Part shown: positions 1-5,977 of the stretch, piece after piece
Layout of the letters: every line of letters begins with the position of its first letter
Position numbering within the stretch: position 1 is the first letter of the stretch
NCBI GenBank assembly: GCA_031254685.1
Contig: JAIRTZ010000081.1
Location: 1 to 19,818, forward strand
DNA: 19,818 bases
Source: Methanomassiliicoccaceae archaeon
GTDB taxonomy: Archaea > Thermoplasmatota > Thermoplasmata > Methanomassiliicoccales > Methanomethylophilaceae
Direction: 5' to 3'
Made by a program: the position numbers and the translations under genes
The notes under the pieces: model-generated
What the model was told of the DNA's origin: nothing
The model's database searches: none
What the model saw: only the letters and a program-made list of their open reading frames with translations

Positions 1-425
1 ACGCGCTTCCCTTTGTAGAAGTTGCAGTCGCATGCGGCGCAGTAGCTCACGCCCTTTCCGAAAAATTCCTTCTCGCCGGGAATGTTCAATTTTTTCCTGG
101 ACACGCCGGACGCGAGTATCACCGCCTTTGCCGTTATCTTCGTTCCGTTCTCGGTGGTCGCGGCGAACGAATCGCCGGAACGCTCCATTGCGATGACGTT
201 CTCGTCAATGTGCCTCGCTCCGAACGATATCGCCTGCGAAAGCCCGTTCTCCAGCATCCCGGTGCCGTCCGTTCTGCCTTTGATCCCGAAATAGTTCTCG
301 ACGTGCGTCCCGTACATTGCGCTGTCCGCAAGTTTGCCGAGTAACGTCACGTCAGCCTTTCCCCTGGCGGCGTGTATCGCCGCCTGCGATCCCGCGGGCC
401 CGGCCCCGATGATCATTATCTGCAT
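1..425 (-). CDS. trxB: Thioredoxin reductase, N-terminal part (runs off the window)
   Basis: FAD-dependent pyridine-nucleotide disulfide oxidoreductase that reduces thioredoxin in the cytoplasm. The visible 141 residues start with the FAD-binding Rossmann motif GAGPAG (residues 7-12). They reach the redox-active motif CAAC (C129, C132) in the context SYCAACDCNFY, matching the family's CATCDG region. The usual Gly after Asp is replaced by a third cysteine (C134). The C-terminal half lies outside the window. I chose ATG at 425; an in-frame GTG at 434 would overlap the thioredoxin stop as GTGA and is also possible. The gene directly follows thioredoxin, so enzyme and substrate are co-transcribed. 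The cofactor (NADPH, NADH or F420-type) cannot be decided from this part. Confidence 0.93.
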   Translation of the reverse strand, partial: MQIMIIGAGPAGSQAAIHAARGKADVTLLGKLADSAMYGTHVENYFGIKGRTDGTGMLENGLSQAISFGARHIDENVIAMERSGDSFAATTENGTKITAKAVILASGVSRKKLNIPGEKEFFGKGVSYCAACDCNFYKGKR

Positions 426-430
426 GCGGT

Positions 431-742
431 TCACAGCTCAAGAAGGTATTTCTTGATCTCCTCTTTCGGCATCCGCCCCACCAGCGGCTCGTACATCAGC
501 TTATCTTTGAACACGAGCAGCGTCGGTATCGCGTTGATGCCGAATCTTATGGTTATGCCTTGGTTCTCGTCGGTGTTCAGCTTGCCCACCGCTACCTTTC
601 CCTTAAGTTCCTCCGCCAATTCCTCGATTATCGGCGCGATGATCTTGCACGGTCTGCACCAGGGCGCCCAGCAATCGATAAGCACTACTTTATTGTTCTC
701 GACGAACGCATCGAACGTACTGTCATTGAGCTCCGTTACCAT
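431..742 (-). CDS. trxA: Thioredoxin
   Basis: Small cytoplasmic dithiol redox protein that reduces protein disulfides and is recycled by the thioredoxin reductase encoded just downstream. The 103-residue product is full length for the family. It has the active site WCRPC (C29, C32) after LIDCWAP, the cis-proline segment NAIPTLLVF, and the closing glycine-containing strand before the C-terminal helix. C24 is an extra cysteine near the active site. A TTG three codons upstream is also open, but ATG at 742 fits the family N-terminus better. A TATA box lies about 41 bp upstream, leaving a leader of roughly 15 nt. Its stop overlaps or nearly touches the trxB start, so the two form an operon. Confidence 0.95.
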   Translation of the reverse strand: MVTELNDSTFDAFVENNKVVLIDCWAPWCRPCKIIAPIIEELAEELKGKVAVGKLNTDENQGITIRFGINAIPTLLVFKDKLMYEPLVGRMPKEEIKKYLLEL

Positions 743-778
743 TCGTATCAACTCTCGGCCATTCCGATTGCCTTGTAG

Positions 779-788
779 GATATATAGA
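779..788 (-). promoter_or_regulatory. TATA box of the thioredoxin operon
   Basis: On the minus strand this reads CTATATATCC, a good archaeal TATA element about 41 bp before the thioredoxin ATG. The rest of the gap, 789-913, holds no gene that I can support. Confidence 0.6.
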
Positions 789-913
789 TTTCAATTCAAC
801 AGGCATATTTGATGCATCCTCACAGGCGCAGACCGACGCAGAATGACCGGTCCCTCTCATCGCTTATGGACTGATGAGGAAGAACGTCGGAATTATTCCT
901 TTGTAGTGCGTCC

Positions 914-1174
914 TTAGTCTGTGCACCTTTCCGTACCTTCAAAAGCATCATCTTCCGCCGGTATTATCTCATACACCATTCTGTGCTCTATGTTAATGCG
1001 GCGGGAGGACATCCCCTTCATCTCTCCCGTCAGATGTTTATATTTCGGAGGGTTCTGAAAAGGATCGTTCTCCAGAACCTCCGCCGATCCCTTGATCTTT
1101 TTCCCGTATCCATGCCTCGTCAATTCTTTTCGGTCCTCTTCGGCCTTGCGTGTGAAGATAACCTCATAGGTCAC
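914..1174 (-). CDS. YoeB/Txe-family toxin with an aberrant C-terminus (possibly frameshifted)
   Basis: RelE-superfamily mRNA interferase; relatives cut mRNA in the ribosomal A site. The 86-residue product matches YoeB/Txe through residue about 73: fold start YEVIFTRKAEEDRKE, then SSRRI and the hallmark EHRMVYEI (residues 63-70). YoeB proteins then end in a strand plus a catalytic His-Tyr pair. Here the tail is EDDAFEGTERCTD, with neither residue. The next frame over the same DNA (about 948 down to 829) reads MMLLKV, like the family's final strand, which suggests a one-base indel near 945-952; even so it lacks the His-Tyr pair. The GTG start is inside the antitoxin gene (11-bp overlap), with GGGTGA about 8 nt upstream as ribosome-binding site. 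It is probably inactive. Confidence 0.8.
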   Translation of the reverse strand: MTYEVIFTRKAEEDRKELTRHGYGKKIKGSAEVLENDPFQNPPKYKHLTGEMKGMSSRRINIEHRMVYEIIPAEDDAFEGTERCTD

Positions 1175-1406
1175 TGCTTTTCACCCTTATCATCTCGGAT
1201 CTTGGTGTTGCGCGCCCCTCTTTGATATCTTCCAACAATCCGGGAACTCCCAAAAGGTATAATGTTTCCATGATCCCTTCCCATTCTTCTTCAGATATCA
1301 TCAGAACGGTACCTCTCTTGGATGTTATTCTCACGGGCTCATCCATCGCTCTTTCGATCAGATCGTACAGATCCGCCCTGGCTTCCGAGGCGTTTATCGT
1401 GATCAT
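1164..1406 (-). CDS. Phd/YefM-family antitoxin
   Basis: The 80-residue product resembles YefM/Phd antitoxins. An N-terminal DNA-binding Phd fold begins ITINASEARADLYDLIERA, followed by VRITSKRGTVLMISEEEWEGIMETLYLL, the typical conserved core. An acidic/basic tail (residues 58-80) would wrap the toxin. Such proteins neutralise the partner toxin and repress their own promoter. It is the first gene of a two-gene operon and overlaps the toxin start by 11 bp, the usual translational coupling. A TATA-like AT-rich element about 26 bp upstream and an inverted repeat beside it support a leaderless, autoregulated transcript. The antitoxin looks intact although the toxin may not be. Confidence 0.88.
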   Translation of the reverse strand: MITINASEARADLYDLIERAMDEPVRITSKRGTVLMISEEEWEGIMETLYLLGVPGLLEDIKEGRATPRSEMIRVKSSDL

Positions 1407-1427
1407 GATCGTGAGATGATCTTATCG

Positions 1428-1454
1428 TAAATAATCGTACGTTTTTTTGTACGA
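1428..1454 (-). promoter_or_regulatory. TA-operon promoter with inverted-repeat operator
   Basis: On the minus strand a GATTATTTA element (1428-1436) is centred about 26 bp before the antitoxin ATG. Overlapping its upstream edge is a perfect 6-bp inverted repeat, TCGTAC and GTACGA (1435-1440 and 1449-1454), separated by 8 bp. A repressor here would block TFB/TBP access, as expected for Phd-type autoregulation. That it is an operator is inferred from position and symmetry. Confidence 0.5.
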
Positions 1455-1580
1455 CTATTTCCTGCACACAGACCTCGCGGACACGCACGCCCGGCGGGAC
1501 GAATGTGTGAGATACACGTGCCGTGAAGATGTTCTGACCGGCACAAAACGATATATCTGCCTATTCGTTAATCCCGTCCG

Positions 1581-1901
1581 ATGTTGGAAGAGGCCGGGAA
1601 TCTCGTCGGGCTTGAGGTGTACACGCCTAACGGTATCTTTGTCGGCATTGTCAGCAACCTTGTGATGGACCTGAGGAACAACAAGGTCGACGGGATATTC
1701 CTCGACGCCTCGAGCCCCGCGCTCGTCGATCACGGTGTTGCGCTGAACATTCCGTTCAGATGGGTCCAGAGCGTCGGGGACGTGATAATACTGCGTGCAT
1801 TCCCCGATCATGTCACATTCAGCCGGACCGAGGCCGAACGCTCACTTCCTGACAAGCGCGGCGCAAAGGCCGGAAAGCGCGGGCGACTCCCCAAGGGATG
1901 A
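1581..1901 (+). CDS. PRC-barrel domain protein
   Basis: The 106-residue protein consists mainly of one PRC-barrel (residues about 5-80): the start AGNLVGLEVYTPNGIFVGIV, then DLRNNKVDGIFLDAS and the closing strands IPFRWVQSVGDVIIL. Such stand-alone archaeal PRC proteins are common; related barrels occur in RimM and photosystem reaction-centre subunit H and mediate binding, but the archaeal role is unknown. The last 25 residues are basic (KRGAKAGKRGRLPKG) and might contact RNA or DNA. A gatatatc TATA box about 28 bp before the ATG indicates a leaderless transcript. The last 60 bp overlap, tail to tail, the HD-domain gene on the other strand. The basic tail may partly reflect that overlap. Confidence 0.85.
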   Translation: MLEEAGNLVGLEVYTPNGIFVGIVSNLVMDLRNNKVDGIFLDASSPALVDHGVALNIPFRWVQSVGDVIILRAFPDHVTFSRTEAERSLPDKRGAKAGKRGRLPKG

Positions 1902-2423
1902 CGCCACGCCGTCCAGATCTTTACCGTAGGCGGCCGATAATTCTCTGTGCAGCATCGCAACGCGCTCCGCGCCCCTCTGCGAGCCTTTCGCCCTCAGCTT
2001 GTCCGCGGTGTGGGAATGCCCGACCACCCGGTTGTCGCTGACCATGTTGTCCGCGTGCGCGACTATCTTCTCCTCAAGCGTTCTCGGAATGTAGTCCCTC
2101 TTCGGGAGACCGAGCTCCTCCGCGTCGGTGTCGTCGAGACCGGCGCCGATGTGCTTTCTTATTATGTCCACGAGTTCCTTCGGGAGACCCAGGCGCGCGG
2201 CCATGTCCGCGCCGGTGTTCGCGTGCATTATCGTATGGTCCTTCGATCTTCCGAGGTCGTGCAGCAGTGCGCCCGCGATTATCAGTTCAGTATCGGCGGA
2301 GAAGCCTTTGGCGAATGTCTCCGCGACCGCCTTCACGGTGCAGCAGTGTATGATGACGCGTTTCGAGCATCCGGCGCGCTCAAGGAACGCGATGCACTGC
2401 GCCTCATTTGGGTACTTCGACAA
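1842..2423 (-). CDS. HD-domain phosphohydrolase (HDIG/TIGR00295-type)
   Basis: Metal-dependent phosphohydrolase of the archaeal HDIG family; the substrate is unknown, and relatives act on nucleotides or other phosphoesters. The 193-residue product keeps the full metal site: H26 (VIIHCC), the doublet H55-D56 in GALLHDLGRS, H67 in TIMHAN, H91 (RKHIGAG) and D125 in AHADN. The start is TTG at 2423: there is an in-frame TGA nine codons upstream, no ATG or GTG between, and a G-rich AAAGGGGGA ribosome-binding site sits 8-14 nt before it. The family's N-terminal pattern begins at this point. The gene overlaps the end of the Trm56 gene by 20 bp, so it is the third gene of an overlapping operon. Confidence 0.9.
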   Translation of the reverse strand: MSKYPNEAQCIAFLERAGCSKRVIIHCCTVKAVAETFAKGFSADTELIIAGALLHDLGRSKDHTIMHANTGADMAARLGLPKELVDIIRKHIGAGLDDTDAEELGLPKRDYIPRTLEEKIVAHADNMVSDNRVVGHSHTADKLRAKGSQRGAERVAMLHRELSAAYGKDLDGVASSLGESPALSGLCAALVRK

Positions 2424-2928
2424 CGGTCTTCCCCCTTTCGTTCGGTATCACCGTGAATTTGCCGTCACGGTCCTCATATAACGCGTTACCGGATGTGAAC
2501 CTGTCCAGGAATATCGAGAGCGCCGCGATCTCCGAATGCGGCTGGTTGCCCACCGATACGTTAAAGTCGGCGCGCTCGTACACTTCCGGCGGGACCTTCT
2601 CCGCTCCGACTATGATCATCATGTCCCTGTCGTCGGGAATTGTCTCCAGGGCGCGGTCCAATCTCTGTCCGTACATCGTCAGATGAACGACAACGCCGTC
2701 AAAGTTCTTTACGATGTCCTTCCATTTGACGCCGGTGGTTATCTGAAAATCCCCGCCGAAGCGCTCGCACACGCTTTTTATGTTATCCTCAAGCACACGG
2801 TCCCCGGTATCGATGAAGATCCCTTTTGCGCCGAGCGCGCGTGCGGAAAGGGCGACGTGTGTGGTCACCCTCTTGTCCCTCTGCGGACGGTGGCCGATCC
2901 GCATGATCCAAATGCCGGTCATCGTCAT
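2404..2928 (-). CDS. tRNA (cytidine(56)-2'-O)-methyltransferase, Trm56
   Basis: Archaeal SPOUT-family enzyme that 2'-O-methylates C56 in the T-loop of tRNA using S-adenosylmethionine. The 174-residue product has the family signature throughout: an N-terminal MRIGHRPQRDKRVTTHVALSAR, then HLTMYGQ, and the knot region IIVGAEKVPPEVYERADFNV followed by VGNQPHSEIAALSIFLDRF, which builds the cofactor pocket. I chose ATG at 2928 because it forms an ATGA overlap with the preceding gene's stop; another ATG two codons on (2922) is possible. A much longer open frame upstream is only the shadow of the winged-helix gene. It is coupled to the upstream regulator-like gene and the downstream HD gene, suggesting a tRNA or nucleotide housekeeping operon. 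Confidence 0.95.
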   Translation of the reverse strand: MTMTGIWIMRIGHRPQRDKRVTTHVALSARALGAKGIFIDTGDRVLEDNIKSVCERFGGDFQITTGVKWKDIVKNFDGVVVHLTMYGQRLDRALETIPDDRDMMIIVGAEKVPPEVYERADFNVSVGNQPHSEIAALSIFLDRFTSGNALYEDRDGKFTVIPNERGKTVVEVPK

Positions 2929-3425
2929 TTCTCTTGTATCAGTTCGATCCTGTGCCCGCGGTAGTCCATTTTGACGGACCTGCGGACAAGGCTCCTGAGC
3001 ATCGTCGACGAAAGGCCGAGCGCCTCGGCGACGTCGCCGGAGAACTTCCCGCCCTTCCCCACCTGTTCCAGGATCTTTTCCTCTATCGCTCTGAACTCGT
3101 CCTCGCCCATCATCGCGGCGGCCAGGACATCGCTTATCTCGTAGACCGGCCACTGGGCGTTTATGTGGAATGACATGTAATACGTGTGGAACGCCTTTTC
3201 CGGATAGTTGTTGCCGGTGGACTGCCAGCGGCTCTCCACCAATTTCATCTTCTCGAAGAACAGGATCGCTTCCTTGCCTTCCGGTCCGAACTTGTCCTCG
3301 ATCTCCTTCGCGGTCCTCCACTCCAAGGTCACCTCTTTCAGAACGTCCCGCTTGACCGCAGTGTCCACTGATCTCAGCATCGGTACTAACTCTGAAGGCT
3401 CACTGATAACCTTGATTCTGTTCAT
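2925..3425 (-). CDS. Two-domain winged-helix (ArsR-like) protein
   Basis: The 166-residue protein appears to hold two helix-turn-helix units. The N-terminal one (about residues 20-75) contains KRDVLKEVTLEWRTAKEIEDKFG followed by a recognition-helix-like stretch and the wing region SRWQSTGN. The C-terminal one (about 110-150) contains FRAIEEKILEQVGKGGKFSGD then VAEALGLSSTMLRSLVRRSVKMDYRGH. It has no cysteine metal site, so metal sensing is unlikely. It leads the operon with Trm56 and the HD hydrolase; its regulatory target is not visible. A strong TATA box is centred 28 bp before the ATG, so the message is probably leaderless. It could bind RNA or tRNA genes rather than be a classical repressor. 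Confidence 0.8.
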   Translation of the reverse strand: MNRIKVISEPSELVPMLRSVDTAVKRDVLKEVTLEWRTAKEIEDKFGPEGKEAILFFEKMKLVESRWQSTGNNYPEKAFHTYYMSFHINAQWPVYEISDVLAAAMMGEDEFRAIEEKILEQVGKGGKFSGDVAEALGLSSTMLRSLVRRSVKMDYRGHRIELIQEK

Positions 3426-3447
3426 GGGATACGTACACTGTATTATG

Positions 3448-3458
3448 AATATAAAAAG
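3448..3458 (-). promoter_or_regulatory. TATA box of the winged-helix/Trm56/HD operon
   Basis: On the minus strand this reads CTTTTTATATT, centred about 28 bp before the ATG at 3425. That spacing puts transcription start at or next to the start codon (leaderless). Confidence 0.65.
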
Positions 3459-3571
3459 CAGGTGGATTGATACTTCGTATCATGCCGAAGATATCACCGG
3501 GCCCGGCGTCGCCGGACCGTCCGCGCGGGCTGAGGATAAATGTTTATTAACGAACCGATATACAGGGGGCA

Positions 3572-3730
3572 ATGGCTAACAACAAGGCGCCTCAGATGAG
3601 ATACCAGTGTCTCCAATGCTACAGGACGTTCAAGGAGGAGCAGCGCGCGCTTGACTGCTGCGGCTCTGCGATCCAGGCGTGGACCACCAACCACAACAGG
3701 TGGGGAAAGCAGCACTGGTACGGCCGCTGA
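3572..3730 (+). CDS. Small zinc-ribbon-like protein (52 residues)
   Basis: A short gene with four cysteines set as a zinc ribbon: C13 and C16 in QCLQC, then C29-C30 in LDCCG. The C-terminus is rich in aromatic and polar residues (AWTTNHNRWGKQHWYGR). The function is unknown; I do not recognise a named family. A GGGGG run ends two bases before the ATG, and an AT-rich gataaatgtttattaa segment (3535-3550) could supply the TATA box about 26 bp upstream. The codon use is orderly, the start and stop are clear, and there is no competing frame. It is transcribed away from the winged-helix operon and sits upstream of another small regulator-like gene. A possible role is nucleic-acid binding, as for many archaeal mini zinc ribbons. 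Confidence 0.75.
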   Translation: MANNKAPQMRYQCLQCYRTFKEEQRALDCCGSAIQAWTTNHNRWGKQHWYGR

Positions 3731-3812
3731 TCCCGCGATCGGCGTCCATGCGTTGCGCGGTCTTTATAGGAACAATTGAAATATCCATAACGCAGATTAG
3801 GCAGACGGTCAC

Positions 3813-4127
3813 GTGAACAAGAAAGACAATATCATGGAAAAAATGACGTCCGAGCTTGACTTGATAGAAAGGCACGTCATGATGCTGCGCATCACGAAGG
3901 AGCATCAGCCCATCGGCATAATCCGCCTTTCCGAGCTGCTGAACCTGCCGAAGCACAAGGTCCGTTATTCGCTGAGGCTCCTGGAGAACGAAGGTTTGAT
4001 ATCGCCGTCCGTCGAAGGCGCCAAAGTCACCGACAAATACGATGAATTCATGGCGGACGTCGAACGCTCACTGAACGATCTCCGGAAGAAGATAGACCAT
4101 CTGAGATCGATATTTTCGCGAACGTAA
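3813..4127 (+). CDS. Small winged-helix transcriptional regulator-like protein
   Basis: The 104-residue protein carries one winged-helix domain (about residues 18-75): LDLIERHVMMLRITKEHQPIG, then IIRLSELLNLPKHKVRYSLRLLENEGLI and the wing PSVEGAKVTDK. The tail (78-102) is a charged amphipathic helix that probably dimerises (VERSLNDLRKKIDHLRSIF). It resembles small archaeal HTH proteins without a known target. GTG at 3813 is open; ATG at 3834 (residue 8) is an alternative. An AT-rich aatatcc element about 30 bp before the GTG fits a leaderless message from the GTG, and a tttatag element lies further upstream. The gene ends just before the tRNA promoter. Confidence 0.8.
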   Translation: MNKKDNIMEKMTSELDLIERHVMMLRITKEHQPIGIIRLSELLNLPKHKVRYSLRLLENEGLISPSVEGAKVTDKYDEFMADVERSLNDLRKKIDHLRSIFSRT

Positions 4128-4130
4128 CGC

Positions 4131-4140
4131 TTTAATATAA
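4131..4140 (+). promoter_or_regulatory. TATA box of the tRNA pair
   Basis: The segment tttaatataa is centred about 28 bp before the first base of tRNA-Asn. The two tRNA genes are only 8 bp apart, so this box probably drives both. Confidence 0.65.
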
Positions 4141-4162
4141 GCCAACCTTTCGCAAACTCACT

Positions 4163-4238
4163 GCCGTTGTAGCTCAGCAGGTAGAGCGTGTGACTGTTAA
4201 TCACAAGGTCCACGGTTCGATCCCGTGCGACGGCGCCA
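4163..4238 (+). tRNA. tRNA-Asn (GTT)
   Basis: The cloverleaf folds by eye. The acceptor stem is GCCGTTG with CGACGGC (one T-G pair). The D-arm has GCTC and GAGC. The anticodon stem is TGTGA with TCACA around the loop CTGTTAA, giving anticodon GTT. The T-arm is CACGG-TTCGATC-CCGTG. The discriminator is G at 4235 and CCA is encoded (4236-4238). No intron is seen. Confidence 0.95.
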
Positions 4239-4246
4239 CTCCACAA

Positions 4247-4320
4247 GGGCCTGTAGCTTAGTCTGGTGGAGCGTCCGGCTCATAACCGGATGGTCGTCGG
4301 TTCAAATCCGATCAGGCCCA
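4247..4320 (+). tRNA. tRNA with CAT anticodon (elongator Met or Ile2)
   Basis: The acceptor stem GGGCCTG pairs with CAGGCCC. The anticodon stem TCCGG/CCGGA holds the loop CTCATAA, giving anticodon CAT. The T-arm is GTCGG-TTCAAAT-CCGAT and the discriminator is A4320. CCA is not encoded, unlike in the neighbour. It is not clearly an initiator type. Whether C34 is modified to decode AUA (Ile2) cannot be read from the DNA. Its 3' half is repeated, with changes, at 5978-6026, so this gene is the likely integration target of the island that follows. Confidence 0.93.
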
Positions 4321-4351
4321 CTATCCTCCCCTTCTGACCTCGGTCCTCCTC

Positions 4352-5029
4352 TCATGCCATGTCCGGATTCCTTGATAGGAGGTCTCGTTCCCATTTTTCA
4401 ATATATCGATCCGAAAGATCGCGCATCTCCCTCATGATGGGCACATAGGCCCCCGCGCCCTCGAGATCTTCCAGTCTTACGGTTATCCAGGTTATCCATA
4501 CTTCCTCTCCGATCCTCGATTGTTTCTGTGCTTCATTCAATACAACGTTCCAATCCATCAGATACATTTTGTTTATGCGCAGACAGTCTTCCAAGTCTCC
4601 CTGTCTTTCGGTCATGCATTTGAACAGGAATATGTCTTCCACCGAACACGCACGCAGTATTATCTTCCCGAACCGTCCGACCGTCTTCGCTCTTTGCATC
4701 ATGCCTTCGGAGAGTGAGAACTTGTTGCACACAGCCCTGCAGAAAAGATCTATCCTGAACATATCTCTTTTTAATATCTGAGATATCGCCAGCCTCGAAT
4801 ATGCGTTATGGTCCGGAAGCATCGGCGCGAACCCCGCCTCCGTCAGCGACCGCAGGACGGAATCGAACTCCCTTTCCGAGTTCACAACGATATCGATATC
4901 CTTCGTGAGATTCTTACTTTTATTATACATCAATGCGCCGCCGCCTATGAGATAAACGTCCACATCCTCTTCGATGAATTTTGATATCTCGGCGAACAGC
5001 GATTGTATCTCTCCGAACTCAGATATCAT
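4352..5029 (-). CDS. Pol-beta-superfamily nucleotidyltransferase (AbiEii/DUF6036-like)
   Basis: The 225-residue protein has the minimal nucleotidyltransferase core: YLIGGGALMYNKSKN (GG at 29-30) followed by KDIDIVV with D44 and D46 as metal-binding acidic residues, and a third acidic residue D94 in FRIDLF. SVEDIFLFKCMTERQGDLEDC (129-149) is the helical segment typical of AbiEii-like and related stand-alone nucleotidyltransferases. Such enzymes transfer nucleotides to tRNA or protein; in AbiE and MenAT systems they act as toxins. The start ATG overlaps the end of the upstream winged-helix gene by 11 bp, so they are translationally coupled. Catalytic residues look intact. Toxin function is inferred from fold and partner only; the substrate is unknown. 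Confidence 0.8.
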   Translation of the reverse strand: MISEFGEIQSLFAEISKFIEEDVDVYLIGGGALMYNKSKNLTKDIDIVVNSEREFDSVLRSLTEAGFAPMLPDHNAYSRLAISQILKRDMFRIDLFCRAVCNKFSLSEGMMQRAKTVGRFGKIILRACSVEDIFLFKCMTERQGDLEDCLRINKMYLMDWNVVLNEAQKQSRIGEEVWITWITVRLEDLEGAGAYVPIMREMRDLSDRYIEKWERDLLSRNPDMA

Positions 5030-5891
5030 ACAGATCCACCCCGTATACGTTTGCGCGTTCGTTCATTTCCTTGAGCGGTGCCCAACCGTCAACGCGGTCT
5101 CCGTTCAGCACAGCCTTCATATCATCGATCACAGGGTGAGAGATATCGCTCAGATCACTCTTGTGCATCACGTAGAATATCAGGGCGAGCATCTTGCTCC
5201 TCCAACCTTTGTCATTCTCAACGACATACAGCGAATGGGTGAAGATGTCCCTGATATCCAATTCGTGGTCTGAATTGCAGTAATAGTTCGTCCCCGGATA
5301 TATCGCCATTCCATGATCGCCGTATTTCGAAAATGCCGTCTTTGTATTGTTCAGCGCCCTTTTGCTTGAGAATACCGCAAGGTCGGCCGACAAATGAAAT
5401 ACCTCGGATCCGAGCGGCACTCTCGGATCGATATGTTTGGTATATTTGTCATAGGAAGACGCCAGCTCCATCATCTTGGGCCACAGCTCTTCGTTTATGG
5501 AATATATCGTACCTTCCTTTTTCACCATCCCCATCCTTCTCATCCTGTCGATCTTCCTTGTTATTGTGGTCTGATGCAATCCTGTCAGGGATGATATCTC
5601 CGATACCGTCCGCGGCCCGACGAGCGTCTTGATTATCTCCAGCCCGCTGTCCGAAAGGACGATGTATGAATCCGGCGAATCGTTCAGTATGTCCAAGAGG
5701 ATCGCTATGTGCGTCTTCTTCTCTATGAAAACAGTGCCGCGTCTGAGATTGGCGAACTCTTTCTCGGTGAGCGCTCTCACAACCTTGTAAGTCTGAGGCC
5801 CGCTGAGGTCCAGCTCCCCCGAGAGAACCCGGACATTATCGGCACCGTTGCTGATCTCCGAGAGTGCACGCAATTCATTTTTTGACAACAT
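5019..5891 (-). CDS. Winged-helix regulator paired with the nucleotidyltransferase
   Basis: The 290-residue protein has two predicted winged-helix domains. The first (about 1-60) starts MLSKNELRALSEISNG, with a helix around GPQTYKVVRALTEKEF. The second (about 80-135) reads LEIIKTLVGPRTVSEISS then LTGLHQTTITRKIDRMRRMG and the wing KKEGTIYSINEE. The C-terminal 150 residues have no family that I recognise. The arrangement recalls AbiEi, which represses its own operon and neutralises AbiEii. I chose ATG at 5891 because an excellent TATA box (ATTTATATA) lies 26 bp upstream, giving a leaderless message. The frame stays open to 6068, but that stretch runs through the tRNA remnant and is not coding-like. 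Confidence 0.78.
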   Translation of the reverse strand: MLSKNELRALSEISNGADNVRVLSGELDLSGPQTYKVVRALTEKEFANLRRGTVFIEKKTHIAILLDILNDSPDSYIVLSDSGLEIIKTLVGPRTVSEISSLTGLHQTTITRKIDRMRRMGMVKKEGTIYSINEELWPKMMELASSYDKYTKHIDPRVPLGSEVFHLSADLAVFSSKRALNNTKTAFSKYGDHGMAIYPGTNYYCNSDHELDIRDIFTHSLYVVENDKGWRSKMLALIFYVMHKSDLSDISHPVIDDMKAVLNGDRVDGWAPLKEMNERANVYGVDLYDI

Positions 5892-5912
5892 AAATGCACA
5901 TATTAATTGTAG

Positions 5913-5921
5913 TATATAAAT
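5913..5921 (-). promoter_or_regulatory. TATA box of the regulator/nucleotidyltransferase operon
   Basis: On the minus strand this reads ATTTATATA, centred 26 bp before the ATG at 5891 in a strongly AT-rich stretch. It decides the start-codon choice of that gene. Confidence 0.7.
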
Positions 5922-5977
5922 AATTCTCAATATACGCATAATATTTTTCAGTATGCCCAAATCTCCAATGCCCGCAT

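Noticed and set aside
856..878. CTCATC/GATGAG inverted repeat after the toxin gene as terminator
   Set aside because: The stem is six pairs with an 11-nt loop and no T-run follows, so it is too weak to call.
2929..3321. Long upstream extension of the Trm56 frame
   Set aside because: It lies opposite no other gene but inside the winged-helix gene in another frame, has Arg/Gly-rich noncoding-like composition, and the ATGA overlap at 2928 gives a clear start.
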